NCBI GenBank assembly: GCA_050303815.1 | Contig: JBNLCM010000115.1 | Location: 13,486-77,485, forward strand | Reading direction: 5' to 3' | Source of the DNA: Cognatazoarcus sp050303815 | Lineage (GTDB): Bacteria > Pseudomonadota > Gammaproteobacteria > Burkholderiales > Rhodocyclaceae | Length of the DNA: 64,000 nt | Shown here: positions 53,232 through 64,000 of the stretch, one piece after another | Layout of the letters: each line of letters starts with the position of its first letter | Numbering within the stretch: the first letter of the stretch is position 1 | Position numbers and translations under genes: made by a program | Notes under the pieces: generated by a model | Databases searched by the model: none | Told to the model about the DNA's origin: nothing | The model's input: only the letters and a program-made list of their open reading frames with translations

Positions 53232-53422
53232 GCGGCCTCCCGTCGGCCATTTCATCGATTGCTGATACAGGTCAACGGTGCAGTGCGGCGATGGCCGCGT
53301 CGCGGACTACACTGGATGCAGGCAGGGCCGGGGCTTGATGCGTCGGTGGCCTGCCCTCATGTCATGATCTCGGGGCCATCATTCCGCCCGGCCCGCAAGC
53401 TGGGGTGAGTTGGCGGTCCTGA

Positions 53423-53459
53423 ATAGGTATTGCCTATCGAGACTATCGTCGCGCTCAAT
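53423..53459 (+). promoter_or_regulatory. OxyR-type operator upstream of ahpC
   Basis: The pattern is ATAG (53423-53426), 7 bases, CTAT (53434-53437), 7 bases, ATCG (53445-53448), 7 bases, CAAT (53456-53459). The OxyR consensus is ATAG-N7-CTAT-N7-ATAG-N7-CTAT, so the first two quarter-sites are perfect and the last two differ by one base each. It abuts the ahpC -35, the position from which OxyR activates. Confidence 0.85.
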
Positions 53460-53488
53460 TGGATTAATCCAGAGGCGCGCCATAAGAT
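53459..53488 (+). promoter_or_regulatory. ahpC promoter
   Basis: TTGGAT (53459-53464) and TAAGAT (53483-53488) are separated by 18 bases. The weak -35 touching the OxyR operator fits an activator-dependent promoter. The transcript would start near 53495, giving a leader of about 43 bases. Confidence 0.6.
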
Positions 53489-53537
53489 GGACTCCACTGA
53501 TCGACGAACCCCCTCAACCCATAAAGGAGATAACCCC

Positions 53538-54104
53538 ATGTCGAGCCTTATCAACAGCAAGATCAAGCCGTTCAAAGCCACCGCCTTTCACAAGGGCGAG
53601 TTCAAGCCCGTGAGCGACCAGGATCTGCTGGGCAAGTGGTCTGTCGTGTTCTTCTACCCCGCCGATTTCACCTTCGTCTGCCCGACGGAGCTGGGTGACC
53701 TGGCCGACAACTACGCCAAGCTGCAGGAGCTGGGCGTCGAGGTGTACTCGGTGTCGACCGACACCCACTTCACCCACAAGGCGTGGCACGACGCGTCGGA
53801 CACGATCAAGAAGATCCAGTACCCGATGGTTGGCGACCCCACCGGCGTGATCTCCCGCAATTTCGACGTGATGATCGAGTCCGAGGGCCTGGCTCTGCGC
53901 GGCACGTTCGTGATCAACCCGGAAGGCGAGATCAAGGTCGCCGAGATCCACGACCTGGGTATCGGCCGCGACGCCAAGGAGCTGGTCCGCAAGGTCCAGG
54001 CTGCCCAGTACGTTGCGTCCCATCCGGGCGAAGTCTGCCCGGCCAAGTGGACCCCGGGTGAAGAGACCCTGGCTCCGTCGCTGGACCTCGTCGGCAAGAT
54101 CTGA
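53538..54104 (+). CDS. ahpC: Alkyl hydroperoxide reductase peroxidase subunit AhpC
   Basis: This 188-residue 2-Cys peroxiredoxin reduces hydrogen peroxide and organic peroxides. The peroxidatic cysteine is in FFYPADFTFVCPTELGDLAD (near residue 47), and the resolving cysteine in HPGEVCPAKWTPGEETL. DTHFTHKAWHD and LRGTFVINPEGEIK are also typical. AAGGAGA precedes the ATG at 53538. It is followed by ahpF after 69 bases containing a hairpin. OxyR control is indicated by the upstream operator. Confidence 0.97.
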   Translation: MSSLINSKIKPFKATAFHKGEFKPVSDQDLLGKWSVVFFYPADFTFVCPTELGDLADNYAKLQELGVEVYSVSTDTHFTHKAWHDASDTIKKIQYPMVGDPTGVISRNFDVMIESEGLALRGTFVINPEGEIKVAEIHDLGIGRDAKELVRKVQAAQYVASHPGEVCPAKWTPGEETLAPSLDLVGKI

Positions 54105-54118
54105 GTTTTGCCCCCTCG

Positions 54119-54146
54119 CCCGGGGCGTGAGTCCCGGGCATTTTTC
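54119..54146 (+). terminator. Terminator-like attenuator between ahpC and ahpF
   Basis: Seven-base arms (54119-54125 and 54134-54140) with an 8-base loop are followed by ATTTTT. The hairpin lies 15 bases past ahpC and 28 before ahpF, so partial read-through would give much more AhpC than AhpF, as the enzyme pair requires. Confidence 0.8.
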
Positions 54147-54173
54147 GCCTGAATTTGGGATCGGAGGCCCGAT

Positions 54174-55748
54174 ATGCTCGATACGAACCTGAAGAACCAG
54201 CTCAAGACCTATCTCCAGAACGTCTCCCAGCCGATCGAACTGGTGGTCAACCTGGATGACGGCGCCAAGTCCGCCGAGATGCTGGCGCTCTTGAAGGAGA
54301 TCGCCGAGCTCTCCGACCGCATCACGCTGGCCGAGACGCGCGACGCCGCCGAGCGGGCGCCCTCCTTTTCGTTCAGTCGCCAGGGCGCTGGCATGGGCGT
54401 GCGCTTCGCCGGCATCCCGATGGGCCACGAATTCACCTCGCTGGTGCTCGCGCTGCTACAGGCCGGCGGTCACCCGCCCAAGGTCGAGCCCGAGGTCGTC
54501 GAGCAGATCAAGGCCATCGAGGGCAGCTTCGCCTTCGAGACCTTCATATCCCTGTCTTGCCAGAACTGCCCGGACGTGGTGCAGGCCCTCAACCTGATGG
54601 CAGTGCTCAACCCCAACATTCGTCACACGATGATCGATGGTGCGCTCTTCCAGGACGAGGTCGAGGCCCGCAAGATCATGGCCGTGCCCACGGTGTTCCT
54701 GAATGGGGAGCCGTTCGGGCAGGGCCGTACCAGCCTGAAAGAGATCCTTGCAAAGATCGACACTGGCGCTCAGGCCCGCGAGGCCGCGAAGATTGCAGAA
54801 ATGGACCCCTTCGACGTGCTGATCGTCGGGGGAGGGCCGGCTGGTGCGGCCGCTGCCATCTATGCGGCGCGCAAGGGCATTCGCACGGGCATCGTCGCGG
54901 AGCGCTTCGGTGGCCAGGTGATGGACACCATGGCCATCGAAAACTTCATCTCGGTCCAGGAGACCGAGGGGCCGAAGCTCGTCGCTGCGCTCGAGCAGCA
55001 CGTGAAGCAGTACGAGGTGGACATCATCGACGGCCAGCGGGCCGAGGCCCTGGTGCCGGGCGAGCTGGCGGAGATCAAGCTGGCCAGCGGCGGCTCGCTG
55101 CGCGCCAGGTCGGTCATCATCGCCACCGGCGCCCGCTGGCGTGAGCTCAACGTGCCGGGCGAGCGGGAATACCGCGGCCGCGGCGTGGCCTACTGCCCGC
55201 ACTGCGATGGCCCCCTGTTCAAGGGCAAGCGCGTCGCCGTGGTGGGTGGCGGCAACTCCGGCGTCGAGGCGGCGATCGATCTGGCCGGCATCGTTGGCCA
55301 CGTGACGCTGCTCGAGTTCGCCGACCAGTTGCGTGCGGACGCGGTGTTGCAGGCCAAGCTGAAGAGCCTCCCCAACGTGGACATCCACTGCAATGCGCAG
55401 ACCTCGGAAGTGACCGGGGCGGACGGCAAGGTCAATGGCATCACCTACACCGACCGCGTCAGTGGCGAACGTCGCCACGTGGAGCTGGAAGGTGTCTTCG
55501 TCCAGATCGGCCTGCTGCCGAATACCGACTGGCTGAAGGGCACGCTCGAGCTGTCGCGCTTCGGCGAGATCGAGATCAACCCGCGCTGCGAGACCAGTGT
55601 CGCCGGCGTATTCGCTGCCGGCGATGCCACGACGGTGCCGTACAAGCAGATCGTCATCGCCATGGGCGAAGGCTCCAAGGCGGCCCTGTCTGCCTTCGAT
55701 CACCTGATCCGCAGCTCGGCGCCGAAGGCGGAGACGGCCGCGGCCTGA
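54174..55748 (+). CDS. ahpF: Alkyl hydroperoxide reductase flavoprotein subunit AhpF
   Basis: This 524-residue flavoprotein reduces AhpC with NAD(P)H. The N-terminal part has two thioredoxin folds with the redox pair CQNC (in SLSCQNCPDVVQAL). The thioredoxin-reductase-like part has the FAD motif VLIVGGGPAGAAAAIYAARKG, the active-site CPHC in GVAYCPHCDGPLFKGK, the NAD-binding VAVVGGGNSGVEAAIDLAG and the C-terminal FAAGDATTVPYKQI. Its length matches E. coli AhpF. It shares the ahpC transcript through a leaky terminator, and a strong terminator follows it. Confidence 0.97.
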   Translation: MLDTNLKNQLKTYLQNVSQPIELVVNLDDGAKSAEMLALLKEIAELSDRITLAETRDAAERAPSFSFSRQGAGMGVRFAGIPMGHEFTSLVLALLQAGGHPPKVEPEVVEQIKAIEGSFAFETFISLSCQNCPDVVQALNLMAVLNPNIRHTMIDGALFQDEVEARKIMAVPTVFLNGEPFGQGRTSLKEILAKIDTGAQAREAAKIAEMDPFDVLIVGGGPAGAAAAIYAARKGIRTGIVAERFGGQVMDTMAIENFISVQETEGPKLVAALEQHVKQYEVDIIDGQRAEALVPGELAEIKLASGGSLRARSVIIATGARWRELNVPGEREYRGRGVAYCPHCDGPLFKGKRVAVVGGGNSGVEAAIDLAGIVGHVTLLEFADQLRADAVLQAKLKSLPNVDIHCNAQTSEVTGADGKVNGITYTDRVSGERRHVELEGVFVQIGLLPNTDWLKGTLELSRFGEIEINPRCETSVAGVFAAGDATTVPYKQIVIAMGEGSKAALSAFDHLIRSSAPKAETAAA

Positions 55749-55773
55749 TCCCGCGCCCGGCCGCTGACAGGAC

Positions 55774-55808
55774 ACGCCCCGACAGGCTCTGCCTGTCGGG
55801 GCGTCTTT
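55774..55808 (+). terminator. Terminator of the ahpCF operon
   Basis: A perfect 14-base stem (55774-55787 and 55791-55804) with a 3-base loop is followed by CTTTC. It lies 26 bases after the ahpF stop. Confidence 0.85.
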
Positions 55809-55885
55809 CGTCTGGCAGGCGGGCGAACCGAATCCGGTCTATGACATCTAAGCAGCACCCTCAACCGGAGAGAAGGAGCGTCGCC

Positions 55886-56569
55886 ATGCGTTTCGCAACA
55901 ATTACGAGGTCGGTGGTCGTGGGGTCCGTCGTCGCGCTGGGTGGTTTGGGCGCGGGACTGGCGGGGGCGGAAGGGATGTCCTTTTTCGTGACCAGCGCGG
56001 GGCCCGGCAATGGGGCGAATCTGGGCGGGCTGGCCGGCGCCGATACCCACTGCCAGAAGCTCGCCGAGGCCGCGGGCGCGGGCGGCAAGACCTGGCGGGC
56101 GTATCTCAGCACGCAGGCTGCCGGGCTCGGCGAGCCGGGTGCTGTGCACGCCCGTGACCGGATCGGCGCGGGGCCCTGGCACAACGCCAAGGGAGTGATG
56201 ATCGCCCGCGACGTCGATGATCTGCATTCCGGCAGCGCGCAACTCACCAAGGAGGCCCTCCTGGACGAGACCGGCGCGGTCGTGAACGGGCGTACCGAAA
56301 AGCCCAACCGCCACGATATCCTGACCGGCTCGCGCCCGGACGGCACTGCCTTTCCGCCCAGCCCGCCGTTCGGCGACATGACCTGCGGCAACTGGACGAA
56401 AGGCGGCGAGGAGGGCGTGGCGATGGTCGGTCACCATGATCGAGCCGGCCCCACGGGAGACAACTGGGCGACGTCGTGGAACTCGGCCCATCCGAGCCGC
56501 GGCGGCTGCAGCCAGGCGGCGCTGCGCAGCACGGGTGGCGACGGGCTGTTCTATTGCTTTGCCCATTAG
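55886..56569 (+). CDS. Secreted lectin-like (C-type-lectin/endostatin-fold-like) protein
   Basis: This 227-residue protein has a signal peptide (about residues 1-28, ending LAGAEG). The opening MSFFVTSAGPGNGANLGGLAGADTHCQKLAEAAGAGGKTWRAYLS recurs in bacterial proteins annotated as lectin-like. Three further cysteines (MTCGNWT, GGCSQAAL, LFYCFAH) suggest disulfides and an extracytoplasmic place. The end block SWNSAHPSRGGCSQAALRSTGGDGLFYCF is typical of the group. AGAAGGAG lies before the ATG at 55886. The role and ligand are unknown. Confidence 0.65.
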   Translation: MRFATITRSVVVGSVVALGGLGAGLAGAEGMSFFVTSAGPGNGANLGGLAGADTHCQKLAEAAGAGGKTWRAYLSTQAAGLGEPGAVHARDRIGAGPWHNAKGVMIARDVDDLHSGSAQLTKEALLDETGAVVNGRTEKPNRHDILTGSRPDGTAFPPSPPFGDMTCGNWTKGGEEGVAMVGHHDRAGPTGDNWATSWNSAHPSRGGCSQAALRSTGGDGLFYCFAH

Positions 56570-56819
56570 CGGGCGACGGGGCCGGCACGCCACCGGGGTC
56601 GGCGCGGTCGCGTTCGGCGACCGCAATGCCTTCACGGCGCACATCCATGTCGGGTGCTTCGAGGGGCCGGCCTCGAGGACCCGGCGGGCCTCGTGCTCGG
56701 TAGCGGGCGTCCCAATCGCCCCGTCGGGCTCATCCCGGTCGTGGAGGTCGACCCGGTCGCGCTTGCCGCTCATGGCGACATCGTGCGGGGGATCGGTGCG
56801 AGCCCGCCGCCGTCGATCG

Positions 56820-57859
56820 CTACGCGGCGGAGCACATGGGGTTCTGGCCCGGCACCGTCATGTCGCCGCAGCACGGCTGGCCCATGGCCCGTCGCACCGC
56901 GCCCGGATCCTCGATCGTCGCCAGCAGGACGTGGAGCTTGGCAAACGCCGCTTCCGCCGTGAGATCGGCGCCGCCAACGACGCCGAGGCGAGTCAGCGCG
57001 GCGCCCACGGCGTAGGTGTCCTGGGCGACGCTGCCGTGGGCGCACTGCGTCACGTTCACGATCACGATGCCGCGCTGTGACGCCTCGGCGAGGGCCGCGA
57101 GGAGGGCCGCATCGTCGCTGGGCAGGTTGCCCACCCCGTAGCTGATCAGGACGAGTCCACGCGTTCGAGGGTTGTCGAGGGTGGCCGCCACCGCGTGCGC
57201 CGTCAACCCGGGGTGAACCATCAGCATGGCCACGGCGTCGTCATCGAGATGGGGCAGGGTGAACTGCCGTCGCTGGGGCATGAGGGTCAGGCCAGGGTGG
57301 CGCGCGATGTCGATGCCGAGCGTGGCGAGGGCCGGTAGCCTGGGTGAGTCGAAAGCCGCGAATCCGCCGCTGGCGACCTTGCGGCAGCGGTTGCCGCGCA
57401 AGAGCCTGCCGCCGAAGTACACCGTGACCTCACTGAACTCGGGGCGCGTCGCGAAGAGCAGGGCCGCCTCCACGTTCGCGGGCGCGTCGCTGCGGGGCAT
57501 TTGCCAGGGGATCTGCGCGCCGGTGAGGACCACCGGCTTGTCGCAGCCCCGCAGCAGGAACGAGAGTGCCGAGGCCGTCCAGGCCAGGGTGTCCGTTCCG
57601 TGCAGGACGACAAAGCCGTCATAGCGGTCCCACGCCGCGATCAGCGGTTCCGCGATCGCGCGCCAGTGGCGGGGCCGCAGGTTGGCACTGTCGATCGCCT
57701 CTCCTGACGTCACCAGGTCGAAGGCCGGCAGGTGATCGCCGCTGCTCGCCAGCGCCTGGCGCATCTGGTCGGCAAAGCCCGCGGCCGGGCGAAGGCCGTC
57801 CGCGGTCGGCGCCATGCCGATCGTGCCGCCGGCGTGCAGGACGAGAAGTCGCGTCGACA

Positions 57860-57860
<1 letters not shown>
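56820..57860 (-). CDS. ansA: Type I L-asparaginase
   Basis: This 346-residue amidohydrolase turns asparagine into aspartate and ammonia. The first catalytic threonine is in LVLHAGGTIGMAPT and the second in VLHGTDTLAWTASALSF, with the lysine region DKPVVLTGAQIPW. There is no signal peptide, so the enzyme is cytoplasmic. The ATG overlaps the aspartase stop by one base (TGATG), coupling the two enzymes in series: asparagine to aspartate to fumarate. The frame runs on upstream through aspartase in antiframe and is not real there. Confidence 0.92.
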
Positions 57861-59260
<1,400 letters not shown>

Positions 59261-59315
59261 GGGGTGGCTTCCGTGGAGTTGAGGGGCGGGCGCCGAGGGC
59301 GCCCGCCGGTGGTCG

Positions 59316-60773
59316 TCAGGCGCGGGCGGTAGCCAGCTTGGCGGGGGGCGTGTCGTCTTCGGGCTCCAGCGCCCAGTCGGCCGGGTCGATGCCGAGGTCC
59401 GCGAAGCGGCTGGCATCGAAGCGCGGATGCACGATGCCGGCCTCGAGCTGGCTGTCGTAGTCGGCCATCAGCCGCCGACCGGTGCGGAACAGCGCGGTCA
59501 GGGCAAACAGGTTGACCAGGGCCAGCAGGCCCATCGTCACGTCGGCAAAGGCGAAGGCGGTACCCAGGTCCGTAGTCGCGCCCCAGCCGCACAGGGCGAT
59601 CACGACGACCCGATAGACAACCAGCACACCGCGGTTCTCGCCCGTGAAGTAGCTCAGGCTGTTCTCGCCGAGGTAGTAGTTGTAGACCATGGTCGTGAAG
59701 CCGAAGAGCATCAGCGCCACGCTGACGAACACGCGGCCCCACTCGCCCACGATGCTGGCCAGCGCCGCCTGGGTCAGCGCCACACCGCCGAGGTCCGTCG
59801 CCAGACCGGGCTGATAGACGTCGCTCAGGAGGATCATGAAGGCAGTGCACGAGCACAGGATGAGGGTGTCGATGAACACCGAGAAGGCCTGCACGATGCC
59901 CTGGCTCGCGGGGTGCGAGACGTAGGCCACGGCGGCGACGTTGGGTGCGCTGCCGAGGCCCGCCTCGTTCGAGAACAGGCCGCGCTTGACACCCATCAGG
60001 ATGGCCGCGCCGATCCCCCCGCCGATCGCGGGCTCGAGGCCGAAGGCGCTCTTGACGATCAGCGTCAGGACCGCGGGCACCGATTCCAGATTCATCGCGA
60101 TGACGACCAGGGCGATGGCCAGGTAGCCGACCGCCATGATCGGCACCAGGAACTCCGCGACGTGGGCGATGCGGCGCACGCCGCCGAACACGATGGCCGC
60201 GACGACGACGGCCAGCACGATGCCGGAGGCCAGCACCGGCACCCCGAAGGCGTCGTGGACCGAGGTGGCGACCGAGTACGACTGGAGGGCGTTGAAGCCG
60301 AAACCGAAGGTGGCGAGGAGGAGGACCGAGTAGACCGCGGCCAGCCACTTCCACCGATCGCCCATGCCCCGGGAGATATAGAAGGCGGGGCCGCCGCGGT
60401 AGGTGCCGTCCGGCTCCGACACCTTGTAGGCCTGGGCCAGGGTGCACTCGAAATAGCTGGTGGCCATGCCGATCAGGCCCACCAGCCACATCCAGAAGAT
60501 TGCGCCGGGCCCGCCGAGGGTGATGGCGACCGCCACGCCGGCGATGTTGCCGCCGCCGACCCGGCCGGCGACCGACAGCATCAGGGCCTGGAACGAGGAC
60601 AGGTGGCCGTGCCTGTCCTTTGCAAACGCCTGGTTGGCGCCGAGGATGCGGAACATGCGGCCGAAGTGGCGGAACTGGACGAAACGCGAGCCGATGGTGA
60701 ACCACAGGCCGAGGCCGATCAGCACGACGATCAGTACCTTGCCCCAGAGCAGGTCATTGAGCATGTCAAGCAT
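59316..60773 (-). CDS. Sodium:alanine/amino-acid symporter (AGCS family)
   Basis: This 485-residue inner-membrane carrier has about eleven helices. The AGCS signature is seen in SVAGRVGGGNIAGVAVAITLGGPGAIFWMWLVGLIGMATSYFE and GVKRGLFSNEAGLGSAPNVAA. It should import a small neutral amino acid with sodium. Context with aspartase and asparaginase suggests asparagine or a related substrate, but the family norm is alanine or glycine. GGAGG five bases before the ATG at 60773 sets the start. It leads the operon. Confidence 0.92.
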   Translation of the reverse strand: MLDMLNDLLWGKVLIVVLIGLGLWFTIGSRFVQFRHFGRMFRILGANQAFAKDRHGHLSSFQALMLSVAGRVGGGNIAGVAVAITLGGPGAIFWMWLVGLIGMATSYFECTLAQAYKVSEPDGTYRGGPAFYISRGMGDRWKWLAAVYSVLLLATFGFGFNALQSYSVATSVHDAFGVPVLASGIVLAVVVAAIVFGGVRRIAHVAEFLVPIMAVGYLAIALVVIAMNLESVPAVLTLIVKSAFGLEPAIGGGIGAAILMGVKRGLFSNEAGLGSAPNVAAVAYVSHPASQGIVQAFSVFIDTLILCSCTAFMILLSDVYQPGLATDLGGVALTQAALASIVGEWGRVFVSVALMLFGFTTMVYNYYLGENSLSYFTGENRGVLVVYRVVVIALCGWGATTDLGTAFAFADVTMGLLALVNLFALTALFRTGRRLMADYDSQLEAGIVHPRFDASRFADLGIDPADWALEPEDDTPPAKLATARA

Positions 60774-60954
60774 GATGGCCTCCACGGACGGGGTCGAGGC
60801 GGCGGGCAGGGCGCGCGGGGCGCGAGCGGGAATCTGGCATGTCGTTGTCTCCTTCGGGGGCGAGAGCTCGCCCGGTTGCGTGATGTGTTATGCCGACAGG
60901 CCATGCCATTTGAGCAGTCGCCGCACCCCGCGGGAATTTGACGGCCTGGCTCAG

Positions 60955-60966
60955 ATTGGCGCCAAT
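60955..60966. promoter_or_regulatory. Palindrome ATTGGCGCCAAT, candidate operator
   Basis: This perfect 12-base palindrome lies in the 246-base divergent gap, 54 bases before the HTH regulator start. The following 30 bases contain repeated TGCGCCA segments. It is the best candidate binding site for the divergent regulator, controlling both itself and the symporter-aspartase-asparaginase operon. Confidence 0.45.
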
Positions 60967-61019
60967 GGTTGCTAGAACTGCGCCATACTGCGCCACTGAT
61001 CGGGAGATTCGAGGTCGTC

Positions 61020-61832
61020 ATGCACGAAGACTTTGCGCGCAACCTGCGCCTGCTGTGCAGCTACTACAAGTCCATCGCGGACGTCTGTCGACGGCTCGAC
61101 ATCAACCGCCCGCAGTTCAACCGCTACCTCTCCGGCCGCTACCGCCCGGGCGACGGCACGATGCGGCGCCTGTGCGAGTTCTTCGGGGTGGACGTGCACG
61201 AGATCCTGCTGCCCGCCGCCCAGTTCGAGCGGCTGGTTGCGGTCCGGCCGCGGGCGCAGGCCGTCGCCGACGCGCAGACCATCGAGGCGCGGCACCTTGA
61301 TCGCCTCCGCGAGATCGGTAGCGTCGGCCTAGACCGGTTCCTGGGCAGCTACTTCGAGACCTACCTGTCGATGGCCTGCCCGGGCAAGATCCTGCGCACC
61401 CTGGTCACCCTGGAGCGCCGGGACGACCGCGTGGTGTACCAGCGCACGGAGCGCCTGGTCGAGCAGGCACACGAGAAGGCCTACCATGGCGTCTATCGCG
61501 GCATGGCACACCTGCTGACCGACCGGATCTTCCTGAACGACTACGAGACCCTGACGGGGCTGGAGATCACCCAGACCATTCTCTTCCCCTCGTTCAAGAA
61601 CCGGGTCTCGCGGCTCACCGGCCTCAAGCTCGGCGTGTCTGGCAGTGGCGAGCGCATGCCCTGCTGTGCCCGGGTGGTCTATGAGTACCTGGGGCCGCGG
61701 ATCGACGTGCGCCGGGCACTGCGCCTGTGCGGGCTCTACCCGCTCGATGACCCGCGGATCGACGAGGTGACCCGTCAGGCAATCGCCAATGACCTGTCGC
61801 CTGGCGAGTGGCATTTCCGCGCCCGCTACTGA
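61020..61832 (+). CDS. HTH (XRE-type) transcriptional regulator with large C-terminal domain
   Basis: This 270-residue protein has an N-terminal helix-turn-helix: FARNLRLLCSYYKSIADVCRRLDINRPQFNRYLSGRYRPGDGTMRRLCEFFGV (residues 4-56 approx.). A C-terminal domain of about 200 residues follows, with no recognised motif beyond conserved GSYFETYLSMACPGKIL and FPSFKNRVSRLTGLKLGVSGSG. The C-terminal part probably senses a ligand. It is divergent from the amino-acid operon and likely controls it. GAGG precedes the ATG; an upstream in-frame ATG at 60969 would run through the palindrome. Confidence 0.8.
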   Translation: MHEDFARNLRLLCSYYKSIADVCRRLDINRPQFNRYLSGRYRPGDGTMRRLCEFFGVDVHEILLPAAQFERLVAVRPRAQAVADAQTIEARHLDRLREIGSVGLDRFLGSYFETYLSMACPGKILRTLVTLERRDDRVVYQRTERLVEQAHEKAYHGVYRGMAHLLTDRIFLNDYETLTGLEITQTILFPSFKNRVSRLTGLKLGVSGSGERMPCCARVVYEYLGPRIDVRRALRLCGLYPLDDPRIDEVTRQAIANDLSPGEWHFRARY

Positions 61833-62069
61833 GACCCGGTGTCGGGCTGGGCGTGGTGACAGGCGCACGGCGCCCGGTCGCCGTATCGTTCCCGGTCGAG
61901 ATTGCGTCTCGGCGGCGCGTCAGTTGGGCACACTGCCTGGCGTGCCGTGGGCCGCGCAGGGCCGGGCGGCCGGGATCGCCCACCGGAGCCTGCCCCGCGT
62001 ACCCGATGACCACACGGTGAAACCGGCCGTCGGTGGCTGGGCGTCGCCGCCCGCAGGTGCGCCTGCGCC

Positions 62070-63986
<1,917 letters not shown>

Positions 63987-64000
63987 GGGTTCTCCTTGTC

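Larger units (their letters stand above)
53232..53537. other. 306-base upstream region of ahpC
   Basis: This gap holds no gene. The right half carries the OxyR-type operator and the ahpC promoter. The left half is GC-rich, with imperfect inverted GGCAGG/CCTGCC segments near 53322-53358 that lack a T-run. Confidence 0.5.

Noticed and set aside
63987..64000. TPP riboswitch expected upstream of thiC
   Set aside because: Only 14 bases remain in the window, so it cannot be seen here.

Overview
The window is a GC-rich (by eye about two-thirds G+C), densely coded bacterial chromosome segment carrying about 61 protein genes. I see no tRNA, rRNA, CRISPR array, insertion sequence, integrase or phage gene. 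The gene set suggests a betaproteobacterium, most likely of the Rhodocyclales (Azoarcus/Thauera-like) type. This rests on heme d1 (cd1 nitrite reductase) genes, argA close to yggX, a tkt-gap-pgk-pyk-fba carbon block with phosphoribulokinase, and many c-di-GMP and histidine-kinase proteins. The placement is an inference, not a measurement.

Region 1 (1-13.2 kb), denitrification and signalling. The window opens inside a heme d1 decarboxylase gene followed by nirH. After about 7 kb of other genes come nirJ and nirN. The intervening block holds a SIR2-like protein with an unknown partner, a DEDD exonuclease, an orphan histidine kinase followed by a truncated copy of itself, and an ArsR regulator divergent from a NIPSNAP/ABM/TSUP operon. 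A chemoreceptor with a c-type heme motif follows nirN.

Region 2 (13-30.4 kb), housekeeping and membrane genes. It carries a LysE-type exporter, purT, a DUF1028 protein, a cytochrome b561/YceI/YceI operon, a cupredoxin, an MFS carrier with LrgA/LrgB, a nucleoside-recognition-domain protein, an NYN-domain protein, infA with a TTG start, and a DksA paralog. It ends with a three-gene signalling operon: a REC-DUF3369-GGDEF-EAL regulator, an internally shortened binding protein, and a dCache histidine kinase.

Region 3 (30.6-45.6 kb), central carbon. The minus strand carries prkB, tkt, gap, pgk, pyk and fba, the regeneration and reduction arm of the Calvin cycle plus glycolysis. RuBisCO is not in the window. 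A c-di-GMP turnover protein, an ABM protein and a lone Fe-S oxidoreductase subunit sit between pgk and pyk. An inositol-phosphatase-family gene, a thioredoxin-like gene and rsmE follow.

Region 4 (45.6-64 kb). It holds polyphosphate:AMP phosphotransferase, argA, a PAS-GGDEF protein, yggX, phoU, rpiA, yidB and a thioesterase. An ahpC-ahpF peroxide-defence operon has a clear OxyR-type operator. A secreted lectin-like protein, an aspartate/asparagine module (asparaginase, aspartase, AGCS symporter and a divergent HTH regulator) and thiC, which reaches almost to the right edge, complete the window.

The most unusual items are the SIR2-like/unknown gene pair, the truncated kinase copy, the signalling operon with a deleted binding protein, the heme chemoreceptor beside nirN, and the Fe-S half-dehydrogenase inside the Calvin block.
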